Positions 1 to 8,683 of a DNA stretch of 64,000 nt are shown here, piece after piece. The position numbers and the translations under genes were made by a program. The notes under the pieces were generated by a model. That model had not been told where the DNA came from, did not search any database, and worked only from the letters and a program-made list of their open reading frames with translations. This DNA comes from Enorma burkinafasonensis (GTDB lineage: Bacteria > Actinomycetota > Coriobacteriia > Coriobacteriales > Coriobacteriaceae). The stretch spans positions 1-64,000 of the forward strand of contig NZ_LR597506.1 of NCBI RefSeq assembly GCF_902150035.1. The letters are read 5' to 3'. Every line of letters begins with the position of its first letter. The first letter of the stretch is position 1.

Positions 1-267
1 GCCCCCGAGCCCCCCCCCCCCCCCGCCGCGGCCACGTCGAGCGCCCCTGCCGGCGCGCACGTGCAGACGGCCGCCATGCCCGGCAAGATCCTCGACATCC
101 ACCTCAACGTGGGCGACACCGTCGAGGTGAACCAGCCCGTCATGGTGCTCGAGGCCATGAAGATGGAGAACGAGATCGTGGCCGAGCAGGCCGGCACCAT
201 CGCCTCCATCAACGTCGCCAAGGGCGACATGGTGAACCCCGGCGACGAGCTGTTCTCCATCGCCTAG
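1..267 (+). CDS. Biotin carrier subunit, 5' end outside window
   Basis: This is the C-terminal part of a biotinyl carrier domain; the reading frame is open to the first base, so the start lies upstream. A proline/alanine-rich linker (including a run of proline CCC codons) leads into a lipoyl/biotin-type beta-barrel ending in EAMKMENEI, whose AMKM lysine is the site biotinylated by BirA. Such carriers shuttle CO2 between a carboxyltransferase and a membrane decarboxylase. The next genes encode exactly those partners, so it is the gamma/C-type carrier of an oxaloacetate, methylmalonyl-CoA or related decarboxylase. Which acyl substrate is used cannot be decided from this fragment. Confidence 0.9.
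   Translation, partial: APEPPPPPAAATSSAPAGAHVQTAAMPGKILDIHLNVGDTVEVNQPVMVLEAMKMENEIVAEQAGTIASINVAKGDMVNPGDELFSIA
10..24 (+). repeat. 15-base C homopolymer inside the carrier gene
   Basis: Fifteen consecutive C residues form five in-frame proline codons in the linker of the biotin carrier. Tracts of this length slip readily during replication, so it is either a contingency tract or a place where the assembly length should be distrusted. Confidence 0.85.
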
Positions 268-303
268 CGGCCCGGCAGCGCACAACGTGTAGAGGAGAGA
301 CCA

Positions 304-1431
304 TTGGAGATCCTAGTTACGGCAGCAGACGTGCTGACCGCGGGCGTGGTGGCGCTCGCGGCCGAGCCCGGTCGCATCGTCATGATGCTCGTCGGCTGCA
401 TCCTCATGTACCTCGGCATCAAGAAGGAGTACGAGCCCACGCTGCTCGTGCCCATGGGCCTCGGTACCATCCTCGTGAACATCCCGTTCTCGGGCGTCAT
501 CGGTGAGACGGGCCCGTTCACGGTGCTCTTCAACATGGGCATCGAGACCGAGCTCTTCCCGCTTCTGCTCTTCATCGGCATCGGCGCGATGATCGACTTC
601 GGGCCCCTGCTCTCGAGCCCGTTCCTGCTCATCTTCGGTGCCGCCGCGCAGTTCGGCATCTTCTTCGTCATCATCATCGCGACGCTTCTGGGCTTCGACA
701 TGGCCGACGCCGCCTCCACGGGCATCATCGCCGCGGCCGACGGCCCGACCTCGATCTTCGTGGCGAACAGCCTGGGCTCCAAGTACATGGGCGCCATCAT
801 GGTCGCCGCGTACTCCTACATGGCGCTCGTGCCCATCATCCAGCCCATCGCCATCAAGATGTGCACCACCAAGAAGGAGCGCCAGATCCGCATGAGCTAC
901 AACCCGCTCGCGGTGTCCAAGACGGCGAAGATCCTCTTCCCCATCATCATCTGCGTCATCGCCGGCCTCATCGCCCCGGCGTCGCTGCCGCTCGTGGGCT
1001 TCCTCATGTTCGGCAACCTGCTACGCGAGTGCGGCGTGCTCGACTCGCTCTCCAAGTCCGCGCAAAACGAGCTCGTGAACCTCATCTCGATCCTTTTGGG
1101 CCTCTGCGTCTCGGTGAAGATGGAGTACAGCGAGTTCCTGCAGTTCGACACCCTCATCGTCATGGGGCTCGGTCTCGTGGGCTTCATCATGGACTCCGTG
1201 GGCGGCATCATGTTCGCCAAGCTCCTGAACATCTTCCGCAAGGAGCCAATCAACCCCATGGTCGGCTCCGCCGGCATCTCCGCCTTCCCCATGGCCTCGC
1301 GCGTCGTCCAGCGCATCGCCACGGAGGAGGACCCGCAGAACTTCGTCCTCATGCAGGCCAGCGCCGCGAACGTCGCCGGGCAGATCGCATCGGTCGTCGC
1401 CGGCGGCCTCGTGCTCGGCCTTTTGATGTAG
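304..1431 (+). CDS. oadB: Sodium-pumping decarboxylase beta subunit
   Basis: A 375-residue polytopic membrane protein of the OadB/GcdB/MmdB family, which decarboxylates carboxybiotin and exports Na+. The conserved pump-site region AAADGPTSIFV is at about residues 143-153, with D146 as the likely Na+/H+ coupling aspartate, and the C-terminal NVAGQ segment is near residue 356. The start is TTG, preceded by a GAGGAGAG ribosome binding site; no better start lies upstream before the carrier gene stop. It sits between the biotin carrier and a one-helix subunit, the usual order of these complexes. The substrate (oxaloacetate, methylmalonyl-CoA or glutaconyl-CoA) is not set by this subunit. Confidence 0.93.
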   Translation: MEILVTAADVLTAGVVALAAEPGRIVMMLVGCILMYLGIKKEYEPTLLVPMGLGTILVNIPFSGVIGETGPFTVLFNMGIETELFPLLLFIGIGAMIDFGPLLSSPFLLIFGAAAQFGIFFVIIIATLLGFDMADAASTGIIAAADGPTSIFVANSLGSKYMGAIMVAAYSYMALVPIIQPIAIKMCTTKKERQIRMSYNPLAVSKTAKILFPIIICVIAGLIAPASLPLVGFLMFGNLLRECGVLDSLSKSAQNELVNLISILLGLCVSVKMEYSEFLQFDTLIVMGLGLVGFIMDSVGGIMFAKLLNIFRKEPINPMVGSAGISAFPMASRVVQRIATEEDPQNFVLMQASAANVAGQIASVVAGGLVLGLLM

Positions 1432-1444
1432 GGAGGCAGCTCGT

Positions 1445-1576
1445 ATGTCTGAGAACCTGATTACCGCCATCGAGCTACTCGGCATCGGCTGGGGCGGCAT
1501 CTTCGTCGTCATGATCGTCATCTACCTCGTCTCGCTCGCGCTGTCGAAGATCTTCAGCCCGAAGAGCGAGTCGTAG
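1445..1576 (+). CDS. Small single-helix decarboxylase subunit
   Basis: A 43-residue ORF starting ATG after an AGGCAGC-type site, 13 bases past the beta subunit stop. It has one hydrophobic helix (GWGGIFVVMIVIYLVSLAL, about residues 14-32) followed by a short charged tail (SKIFSPKSES). OadG-type gamma subunits of these pumps have the same plan: one N-terminal helix that anchors the complex. It is shorter than classical OadG, and the Zn-binding tail is missing. Position between beta and carboxyltransferase genes makes a structural subunit the best reading. Confidence 0.75.
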   Translation: MSENLITAIELLGIGWGGIFVVMIVIYLVSLALSKIFSPKSES

Positions 1577-1601
1577 CGTCGAAGCGCGAAAGGAGAACCG
1601 C

Positions 1602-2996
1602 ATGGGACGTACCATCCGCTTCATGGAAACCATCCTGCGTGACGGCCAGCAGAGCCAGATCGCCACGCGCATGCCCATCGAGGACATGCTGCCCGTGCTC
1701 GAGGACCTCGACAGCTGCGGCCTCTACGCCCTCGAGGTGTGGGGCGGCGCGACCTTCGACTCGTGCCTGCGCTACCTGAACGAGGACCCCTGGGAGCGCC
1801 TGCGCACCATCCGCGCTCACGTGAAGAACGCGAAGCTCCAGATGCTGCTGCGCGGCCAGAACCTCCTGGGGTACCGCAACTACGCCGACGACGTCGTGGA
1901 GGAGTTCGTCAAGAAGTCCGTCGAGAACGGCATCGACGTGCTGCGCATCTTCGACGCCCTAAACGACACGCGCAACCTCCAGACCTCGATCTGCGCGGCC
2001 AAGGAGGCCGGCGGCGAGGTGCAGGCCGCCATCTGCTACACCACGAGCGACGTGCACACGGTGCGCTACTTCACCTCGCTCGCCGTCGAGATGGAGCGCG
2101 CCGGCGCCGACAGCATCTGCATCAAGGACATGGCGGGCGTGCTCACCCCCGAGGTCGCCTACGAGCTCGTGACCGAGATCAAGGGCGCGACCGACCTGCC
2201 GCTGCAGGTGCACACGCACGGCACGGCGGGCATCGGCCAGATGACCTACCTGAAGGCCGTCGAGGCCGGCGCCGACATCATCGACACCTGCCTCTCCCCG
2301 CTCGCCGAGGGCACGAGCCAGCCCTGCACCGAGTCGATGGCCATCGCGCTCGACGGGCTCGGCTACGACACCGACCTCGACGTCGACAAGCTCGATGGCA
2401 TCGCCAAGCACTTCGCCGGCGTGCGCGACCGCTTCGTCGCCGACGGCGGCCTGAACCCCAAGGTGCTTGAGGTCGAGCCCAAGGCGCTCCTGTACAAGGT
2501 GCCCGGCGGCATGCTCTCGAACATGATCAGCAACCTCGCCGACCTGGGCGCGAGCGACCGCTACAGCGAGGTCCTCGCCGAGGTCCCGCGGGTGCGCGCC
2601 GAGCTGGGCTACCCGCCGCTCGTGACGCCGCTGTCGCAGATGGTGGGCTCGCAGGCCCTTATGAACGTGCTCTCCGGCGAGCGCTACAAGGTCGTGCCCA
2701 AGGAGATCAAGGACTACGTGCACGGCATGTACGGCCGGCCGCCCGTGACCATCTCCAAGGAGATCCGCGAGAAGATCATCGGCGACGACGAGGTCATCAC
2801 CTGCCGCCCTGCCGACCTGCTCGAGCCCGAGCTGCCCCGCGCGCGCGAGGAGATCGCGCAGTACGCCAAGACCGAGGAGGACGTGCTCGCCTACGCGCTC
2901 TTCCCCGAGCAGGCGCGCGACTTCCTGGGACGGCGCGAGGACCCGTTCTACGACGTGCCCGTGCAGGAGGTCGAGGTCACCATCGACGTGGCGTAA
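1602..2996 (+). CDS. oadA: Biotin-dependent carboxyltransferase, alpha-type
   Basis: A 464-residue carboxyltransferase of the DRE-TIM (HMGL-like) family, as in the oxaloacetate decarboxylase alpha subunit, pyruvate carboxylase subunit B and transcarboxylase 5S. Visible are ETILRDGQQS (residues 9-18, metal aspartate D14), the CIKDMAG lysine (K175, carbamylated in relatives) and the metal-binding HTH at 204-206, followed by the conserved carboxylase domain. It has no C-terminal biotin domain; the carrier is the separate upstream gene. RBS AAAGGAGAA precedes the ATG. The most economical role is oxaloacetate to pyruvate plus CO2 with Na+ export, but a transcarboxylase-like substrate is possible. 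Confidence 0.9.
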   Translation: MGRTIRFMETILRDGQQSQIATRMPIEDMLPVLEDLDSCGLYALEVWGGATFDSCLRYLNEDPWERLRTIRAHVKNAKLQMLLRGQNLLGYRNYADDVVEEFVKKSVENGIDVLRIFDALNDTRNLQTSICAAKEAGGEVQAAICYTTSDVHTVRYFTSLAVEMERAGADSICIKDMAGVLTPEVAYELVTEIKGATDLPLQVHTHGTAGIGQMTYLKAVEAGADIIDTCLSPLAEGTSQPCTESMAIALDGLGYDTDLDVDKLDGIAKHFAGVRDRFVADGGLNPKVLEVEPKALLYKVPGGMLSNMISNLADLGASDRYSEVLAEVPRVRAELGYPPLVTPLSQMVGSQALMNVLSGERYKVVPKEIKDYVHGMYGRPPVTISKEIREKIIGDDEVITCRPADLLEPELPRAREEIAQYAKTEEDVLAYALFPEQARDFLGRREDPFYDVPVQEVEVTIDVA

Positions 2997-3023
2997 GCGC
3001 GAAGGTGCACGCTCATGACTCAG

Positions 3024-3060
3024 AACCGGCGTCTGCCCGCATCGGCGGCGCCGGTTTTCT
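3024..3060 (+). terminator. Rho-independent terminator after oadA
   Basis: AACCGGCG pairs with CGCCGGTT around a GC-rich loop and is followed by TTCT, 28 bases past the carboxyltransferase stop. Confidence 0.65.
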
Positions 3061-3131
3061 CTTGCCGGTCGTTTGTACCGGCTCGACGCTGTTTGCAGCG
3101 CACCCTCTGGCTTCTCCGTCCATCCGGCCAT

Positions 3132-3299
3132 CCTCTGAACCCTCGGGGAAACCTGCGAACCCCTATCCGCCATCTCTTTAGAGCAAAGATGGCTCTATAG
3201 GGTTCACAGGTTATCCCGAGGGTTCACAGGTTATCCCGAGGGTTCACAAGTTATATCGAGGGTTCAGAGGATCGAATCAGGGTTCACAAGCTCGCGGAG
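3132..3299. repeat. Cruciform with 20-bp tandem units
   Basis: Five head-to-tail units with exact 20-bp spacing begin at 3200, 3220, 3240, 3260 and 3280 (consensus GGGTTCACAGGTTATCCCGA; the fourth and fifth are degenerate). About one and a half units lie inverted at 3132-3162. Between them is a dyad in which GCCATCT (3169-3175) pairs with AGATGGC (3187-3193), extended outward by CCCTAT/ATAGGG. The arms 3132-3175 and 3187-3230 can fold into one long hairpin. It lies between two convergent genes, so termination or insulation is plausible. No function is established. Confidence 0.8.
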
Positions 3300-3322
3300 G
3301 CATCACGCGCGCGGCGACGTGC

Positions 3323-4126
3323 CTAGCACGCAGGGCGAATCGACACGATCGCGGCGTCGAAGGCCTGCACGGTGCCGTCCGCGAGCTCGACGAGGGCGCG
3401 TCCCCAGGAATCCACGCCGGCGAGCACGCCGTGGGCCGAGACGCTTCCATCGGGCGCACCCGCGCGCACGCGCTCGCCGCGGTAGGCCAGAAGGGCGTTG
3501 TACGCATCCTCGATGCCGGTGAGCGGCGCCGCGCCCTCACCGGCGGCATCGACCGCAGCGGTCCACATGTCGATTGCCTTGAGCGCGGAGGCGCGGACCG
3601 CCGCGGCGAGGTCGTCCAGTGTCGGCATGGGAGCCGCGGCGGGAAGGCAGTCCGCGACGCCGGCACCCGGCAGCGCGGTCGCGTCACTCGGCTCGAAGGG
3701 GACCGACCTCAGGTTGAGTCCCAGCCCGCACACAGCGAGCGCCTCGCCCGAGGAGCGCTTGAGCTCGACCAGGATGCCGCCGAGCTTGCCCCGCCCGCAG
3801 ATGACGTCGTTGGGCCATTTGAGCGCGATGCCGCAGCACCCGAGCCCCTCGAGCGCGCGCACCACGCCCAGGCCGAATGCCACCGGCAGGCCCGGCAGCG
3901 CACGGTCGGGAACCGTCGGCTTGATGAGCATGGAGAAGTAGAGCCCGCCTGCGGGCGACGCCCAGTTGTGGGTGCGCCTGCCGCGGCCGGCGGTCTGCAC
4001 GCGCGCCCGGATCGCCGTGCCGTGCGGCGCCCCGGCGAGCGCGCGCTCCATGAGCACGGCGTTGGTGGAGCCCACCTCGTCGAGCACCTCGATGGGGCCG
4101 CATCCTTTCGCGGAACCCTCGTCCAT
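3323..4126 (-). CDS. birA: Biotin-protein ligase
   Basis: A 267-residue monofunctional (class I) biotin ligase that activates biotin with ATP and attaches it to the carrier lysine. Visible are EVGSTN (17-22), the biotinyl-AMP loop GRGRRTHNW (48-56), KWPNDV (103-108) and the lysine in GRGKLGG (K114). There is no N-terminal winged helix, so it should not repress biotin genes as E. coli BirA does. It converges on the biotin-dependent decarboxylase operon whose carrier is its obvious target. The C-terminal SH3-like cap is present. Confidence 0.93.
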   Translation of the reverse strand: MDEGSAKGCGPIEVLDEVGSTNAVLMERALAGAPHGTAIRARVQTAGRGRRTHNWASPAGGLYFSMLIKPTVPDRALPGLPVAFGLGVVRALEGLGCCGIALKWPNDVICGRGKLGGILVELKRSSGEALAVCGLGLNLRSVPFEPSDATALPGAGVADCLPAAAPMPTLDDLAAAVRASALKAIDMWTAAVDAAGEGAAPLTGIEDAYNALLAYRGERVRAGAPDGSVSAHGVLAGVDSWGRALVELADGTVQAFDAAIVSIRPAC

Positions 4127-4217
4127 GGCTCATCCCCCTCCCGATTTCAAACGCGCGCGGAGTCCGGCGCGCCGCGACGCCCGGGCCCACGGCGGCGCCT
4201 CGCGCCGGCCCGAGCCC

Positions 4218-7200
4218 TTAGACCACGGCCACGCGGCCCTGGTCGCCGACGATCGCCTTGGTCTCGGCGATGAGCGGGATCGAGCGGGCGTTCACGCGCG
4301 CGGGGATCTCGGCGCGCATGGTCTGGCCGTCGCTTTGCTCCACGAAGATCTCGACGCGGTCGCCGCCGGGGTTGCTCGCGAGGATCGCCGCGAGGCGCGC
4401 CATGCTCCCCTGCGAGAAGCGCGAGCTGGGGATCATGACCTCGAACACCTTGGGCCGGTTGGTCTCCTCGTTGAGCTCGAGCGGCAGCACCTCCTGCGCG
4501 ATGATCTGGTCGCCGCGGTCGCTGCGCTCCAGCTTGCCGTGGACGCGGATGAACGAGTCCGCGAGCACGGCGCCGGTCTCGGGGTCGGTCTCGCCGTAGA
4601 GGAAGCTCTCGCACTCCTTGTAGACCTTGGGGAACATGACCACGGTGGCCTCGCCCTCCATGTCCTCCAGGCGGACGATGGCCATGGGGTCGCCCTTCTT
4701 GGTCACGCGCTTGGAGACCTCGGCCACCATGCCGGCGAACCAGAACGCCTTCCCCTCCGGGATCGCCTTGTTCACCGTCGTGTCGCTCCCGGGGACGACC
4801 TGCTCCACGCCCGTGTCGATCTGGCTCAGCGTGAACTCGCGGGCCTTGCCGAGCGCGTACTCGAAGGGGCGCAGCGGGTGGTCCGAGACGTAGATGCCCA
4901 GCACGTCGCGCTCCGCGGAGAGCTTCATGTGGCGGTCCCATTCCTGGCCGTCGGGCTCGGGCACGTTGACCTCGAAGCCGGAACCCTCGATATCGCCGAA
5001 CAGGTCGAAGAACGAGGTCTGGCCGCCCACGCGGTCCTTCTGGCGCTTGGTCGCGGCGTCGATGATGTTCTCGGGGTTCGCCTTGTCGACGAAGCTCATG
5101 AGCTGGCGGCGCGGGTAGCCCGTCGAGTCGAAGGCGCCGGCCTTGATGAGCGCCTCGATGACGCGGCGGTTGGCCTGGCTCGAGTCGACGCGGTCGACGA
5201 AGTCGTGCAGGTTCTTGAAGGCGCCGCCCCGGGCGCGCTCCTCGATGATGGCATCGGCCACGCCCTCGCCCACGCCGCGGATGCCCGCGAGCCCGAAGCG
5301 CACGCCCTCGGAGGTAGCCGTGAACTCACGGCCCGATTCGTTCACGTCGGGCGGCAGCACCGGGATGCCGTCGTGGCGACAGGCCGAGACGTAGTGCGTG
5401 ATCTTCTCAGTCTTGCCGGTGTAGCTCGTCAGCACGGCCGCCATGTACTCGTGCGGGTAGTGGGCCTTCAGCCACGCGGTCTGCATGACCAGGATGGCGT
5501 AGCCGGCGGAGTGCGACTTGTTGAACGCGTAGGAGGCGAACTCGAGCACGTCGTCCCAGATGCGCTGGGCGGTCTCGCGCGAGTAGTCGTTGCGCTCGGC
5601 GCCGTTCATCCAGTGGTCGTAGATGGTCTCCTCGTGGCCGTCCTCCCAGCTGAAGACCTGCTCGGTGAGCATCTTGATCTTCTTCTTGGCCACGGGCTTG
5701 CGGATGCGCGAGTCACTCTCGCCCTTGGAGAAGCCGCACATCTCGACCGAGATGTTCATGACCTGCTCCTGGTAGACCATGGTGCCGTAGGTCTCGTTCA
5801 GAATGTCGTCCAGGCGCGGGTCGTAGGAGACGGCGGGCTCCTTGCCGTTCATGCGGTTGATGTAGCTCGCGACCATGCCCGCGCCCAGAGGGCCGGGGCG
5901 GTAGAGGGCGATGAGGGCGACGACGTGCTTGTATTCCGTAGGCTTCATGTTCTTGATCGTCGCCGTCATGCCGGCGGACTCGATCTGGAACACGCCCGCG
6001 GTGTGGCCGCCCTGCATGAGCTTGAAGATCTCGGGGTCGTCGAAGGGGATTGCGTCGACGTCGATGTCGATGCCGTGGTTCGCCTTGATGTTCGCCTTGG
6101 CCTTCGAGATGACCGTGAGCGTGCGGAGCCCCAGGAAGTCCATCTTGAGCAGGCCCATGTCCGCGACCGTATGGCCTTCGTACTGGGTGATCTCCACGCC
6201 GCCCTTGGTGTCGAGCTTGGTCGGGACGTGCTCGTTCACCGGGTCGCGGCAGATGAGCACGGCGCAGGCGTGCACGCCCTCGCCGCGGGTGAGGCCCTCG
6301 ATGGAGAGCGCCGCGTCGATGATGCGGTGCGCGTCCTCGTCCTTGGCGTAGGCCTCGGCGAAGTCGGGGTTGTAGAGGTCCTCCTTGCCCTCGACGCGCG
6401 TGAGCACCTGCTTGAGCTTCACGGACGGGTCGCTCGAGATCATCTTCGAGAGCTGCTGGCCCTTGAAGACGGGATAGTCGAGTACGCGCGCGGCGTCGTT
6501 GATGGCCTGCTTGGCCTTGATGGTCGAGTACGTGATGACGTGCGTGACCTTCTCGGGGCCGTAGAGCTGGCGGACGTGCTCGATCACCTCGAGCCGCCGC
6601 TCATCGTCGAAGTCCATATCGATATCGGGCATCTCGGTGCGCTCGGGCGAGAGGAATCGCTCGAACATGAGGCCGTTCTCGAGGGGGTCGAAGGTGGTGA
6701 TGTCCATGGCGTAGGCAACGATGGCGCCGGCGGCCGAGCCGCGGCCGGGGCCCACGCCGATGCCGTTCTGCTTGGCCCAGCGTACGTACTCGGCCACGAT
6801 GAGGAAGTACGCCGCGAAGCCCTTGTCGCAGATGACCTTGTACTCGAACTCGAAGCGCTCCTTGACGGAGACGCCGCCCACGACCTTGGTCTCCCAGTCC
6901 GCGCCGTAGCGCTTCGCGAGACCCTCCTCGCACTCGCGGCGGAACTGGCTCTCGTGGGTCTCGCCCTCGTCGAGCAGCGGGTAACGGGGCAGGATGATCT
7001 TGCCCCACTCGAGCTCGACGTCGCACTTGTCGGCGATCTCGACCGTGTTGTCGCAGGCCTCCGGGCAGTACGGGAAGAGCGCGCGCATCTCCTCCTCGGT
7101 CTTCATGTAGAACTCGCTGCCCTGCATGCGCATGCGGTTGGGGTCGTCGACCTTGGAGTTCATGCCGATGCACATCATGATGTCCTGCACCGGCGCGTCC

Positions 7201-8021
7201 TCGCGCGTGAGGTAGTGGAAGTCGTTCGTGGCGATGACCTTCACGCCGACCTGGCGGGCGATCTCGATGAGCTGGCGGTCGAGCTGCTCGTCGGTGAGGC
7301 CCGAGTCGGTCGTGATGCCGTGGTCCTGGATCTCGATGTAGAAGCTGCCCGGCTCGAACGTGTCGCGGAAGGTCTCCGCCCAGCGGAGCGCGTTGTCCAT
7401 CTCGCCGCGGTCGATGCACTTGGGGATGATGCCCGCGATGCACGCCGAGGTGGCGATGAGGCCCTCGCTATGGCGGCGCAGGTTGTCGAGCGTCACGCGG
7501 GGCTTGTAGTAGAAGCCGTTGACCGCGGCCTCGGACACCGTCTGCATGAGGTTCACGTAGCCACGCTCGTTCCGGGCGATGAGGATCATGTGGTAGAGCT
7601 CGGGCTTGCGGTCGCGGGCGAGCGTCTCGTCGGGCGTGAAGTAGACCTCGCACCCGAAGATGGGCTTGATCACGTAGGGCTTGACGGCGTCGATCGAGCC
7701 CGTGCGCCCCCATTCGGCGAGGTCGCGGGCATGCTGCGCGGCGCCGCGCGGGTCCTCTTCGGGATCGGGCGCCACGAGCTCGGCGGCGCGGCCGGCCTCG
7801 AGCATCTTCTTGTCGTTGTTCCACACGCGGCGCTCGGGCGACTTCTTGTTGTAGGCGTCGCACGCCAGGCCGAGCTCGGGGATGCCGTACATGTAGCCGT
7901 GGTCCGTGAGCGCCACGGCGGGCATGCCCAGCTCGACCGCGCGGTCGACCATGTCGCCCACGCGCGTCGCGCCGTCGAGCATGGAGTATTCGGAGTGGTT
8001 GTGCAGGTGAACGAAGGCCAC
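4218..8021 (-). CDS. dnaE: DNA polymerase III alpha subunit
   Basis: A 1267-residue replicative polymerase. The N-terminal PHP domain starts immediately (HLHNHSEYSML, residues 5-15, and TDHGYMYG). The palm aspartates are in PDIDMDFDD near residue 465, followed by fingers, helix-hairpin-helix and an OB fold near the C-terminus. A longer frame runs upstream, but the GTG at 8021 is chosen because GAGGAGA lies 5 bases before it and DnaE homologues begin just ahead of the HLHNHS motif. The PHP metal ligands look intact, so intrinsic proofreading or pyrophosphatase activity is possible. Confidence 0.95.
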   Translation of the reverse strand: MAFVHLHNHSEYSMLDGATRVGDMVDRAVELGMPAVALTDHGYMYGIPELGLACDAYNKKSPERRVWNNDKKMLEAGRAAELVAPDPEEDPRGAAQHARDLAEWGRTGSIDAVKPYVIKPIFGCEVYFTPDETLARDRKPELYHMILIARNERGYVNLMQTVSEAAVNGFYYKPRVTLDNLRRHSEGLIATSACIAGIIPKCIDRGEMDNALRWAETFRDTFEPGSFYIEIQDHGITTDSGLTDEQLDRQLIEIARQVGVKVIATNDFHYLTREDAPVQDIMMCIGMNSKVDDPNRMRMQGSEFYMKTEEEMRALFPYCPEACDNTVEIADKCDVELEWGKIILPRYPLLDEGETHESQFRRECEEGLAKRYGADWETKVVGGVSVKERFEFEYKVICDKGFAAYFLIVAEYVRWAKQNGIGVGPGRGSAAGAIVAYAMDITTFDPLENGLMFERFLSPERTEMPDIDMDFDDERRLEVIEHVRQLYGPEKVTHVITYSTIKAKQAINDAARVLDYPVFKGQQLSKMISSDPSVKLKQVLTRVEGKEDLYNPDFAEAYAKDEDAHRIIDAALSIEGLTRGEGVHACAVLICRDPVNEHVPTKLDTKGGVEITQYEGHTVADMGLLKMDFLGLRTLTVISKAKANIKANHGIDIDVDAIPFDDPEIFKLMQGGHTAGVFQIESAGMTATIKNMKPTEYKHVVALIALYRPGPLGAGMVASYINRMNGKEPAVSYDPRLDDILNETYGTMVYQEQVMNISVEMCGFSKGESDSRIRKPVAKKKIKMLTEQVFSWEDGHEETIYDHWMNGAERNDYSRETAQRIWDDVLEFASYAFNKSHSAGYAILVMQTAWLKAHYPHEYMAAVLTSYTGKTEKITHYVSACRHDGIPVLPPDVNESGREFTATSEGVRFGLAGIRGVGEGVADAIIEERARGGAFKNLHDFVDRVDSSQANRRVIEALIKAGAFDSTGYPRRQLMSFVDKANPENIIDAATKRQKDRVGGQTSFFDLFGDIEGSGFEVNVPEPDGQEWDRHMKLSAERDVLGIYVSDHPLRPFEYALGKAREFTLSQIDTGVEQVVPGSDTTVNKAIPEGKAFWFAGMVAEVSKRVTKKGDPMAIVRLEDMEGEATVVMFPKVYKECESFLYGETDPETGAVLADSFIRVHGKLERSDRGDQIIAQEVLPLELNEETNRPKVFEVMIPSSRFSQGSMARLAAILASNPGGDRVEIFVEQSDGQTMRAEIPARVNARSIPLIAETKAIVGDQGRVAVV

Positions 8022-8270
8022 GGTCGTCTCCTCGAAATGTGCTGGTACGGCTGATGTGCAAAGCTGCGGAAACGAGGACGGGCTGTGATTGTGGGGTGGC
8101 TCCTCTGTTCCGGTACCCGATTCTACCGCAGCGGGCGGACCCCTTGGCGGGTGCCGCGACGGCTCGCGGAAGCACCACAGGGTGTTCGATGGCGCCGCCC
8201 AGGTCGCCCCGATCGCGGCAAAACGCCTCCCCCGCTGCCGCAGCTCGTCGCTCGAGCGGGAGGCGGGCAC

Positions 8271-8410
8271 GTTCGATCAAGAATACTGTGGGTGCACGGA
8301 GGCACTCCGGTCCCACGGCTCTTGGGACCGATGCAATCCTGCGCTTTCTCGCCACCGGAGCCCGGTCCCGACCGCAGGATCGAAATAAGACACAGTATTC
8401 TTGATCGAAC
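8271..8410. repeat. 140-bp inverted-repeat element, copy A
   Basis: The ends are perfect 20-bp inverted repeats: GTTCGATCAAGAATACTGTG at 8271-8290 and its reverse complement at 8391-8410. The interior has two further dyads (GGTCCCA/TGGGACC and ATCCTGCG/CGCAGGAT). A second element of almost identical length and termini is at 55294-55434. There is no ORF of note and no clear target-site duplication. It lies in the gap upstream of dnaE. A non-autonomous mobile element (MITE-like) or a structured regulatory element are the two readings. Confidence 0.75.
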
Positions 8411-8609
8411 GGAAGGCTCCGGGGACTCCCGGAGGCGACTTGAGCGCCTTGGCGGTGGTTGGCGCCGGAGCTGCCGGGGCCAATCCCCCATCTCGTTTTT
8501 TATGCAAGCCTTTTACCTGCGTAAATGCATCAGCCCGAGACCTGTATGTCTGAGGTTCCGCGGACAACCCACCGCCAAGACGCACGAACGACGTCGAGCC
8601 CCAAGAAAA
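8411..8609. other. Intergenic gap between copy A and addA terminator
   Basis: No gene is visible. A segment around 8448-8461 (CTTGGCGGTGGTTG) recurs inverted at 8565-8579 with a one-base bulge, and an AT-rich stretch (GTTTTTTATGCAAGC) lies between them. A promoter for dnaE may be here, but no clean -35/-10 pair is seen. Confidence 0.4.
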
Positions 8610-8641
8610 GGCGGGCGCACTCCATAAGGAATGCGCCCGCC
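8600..8641 (-). terminator. Terminator after addA
   Basis: GGCGGGCGCA (8610-8619) pairs with TGCGCCCGCC (8632-8641) around a short loop closed by ATAA. On the minus strand the stem is followed by CTTTTCTT. It lies 43 bases past the addA stop. Confidence 0.8.
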
Positions 8642-8683
8642 GCGCTGCCGGATATGGTGTGAGCACCCGCCGGGCACCGGTTA

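Noticed and set aside
3966-8054. A 1362-codon plus-strand ORF
   Set aside because: It is the antisense shadow of dnaE in GC-rich DNA; its product is low-complexity and dnaE motifs are on the other strand.
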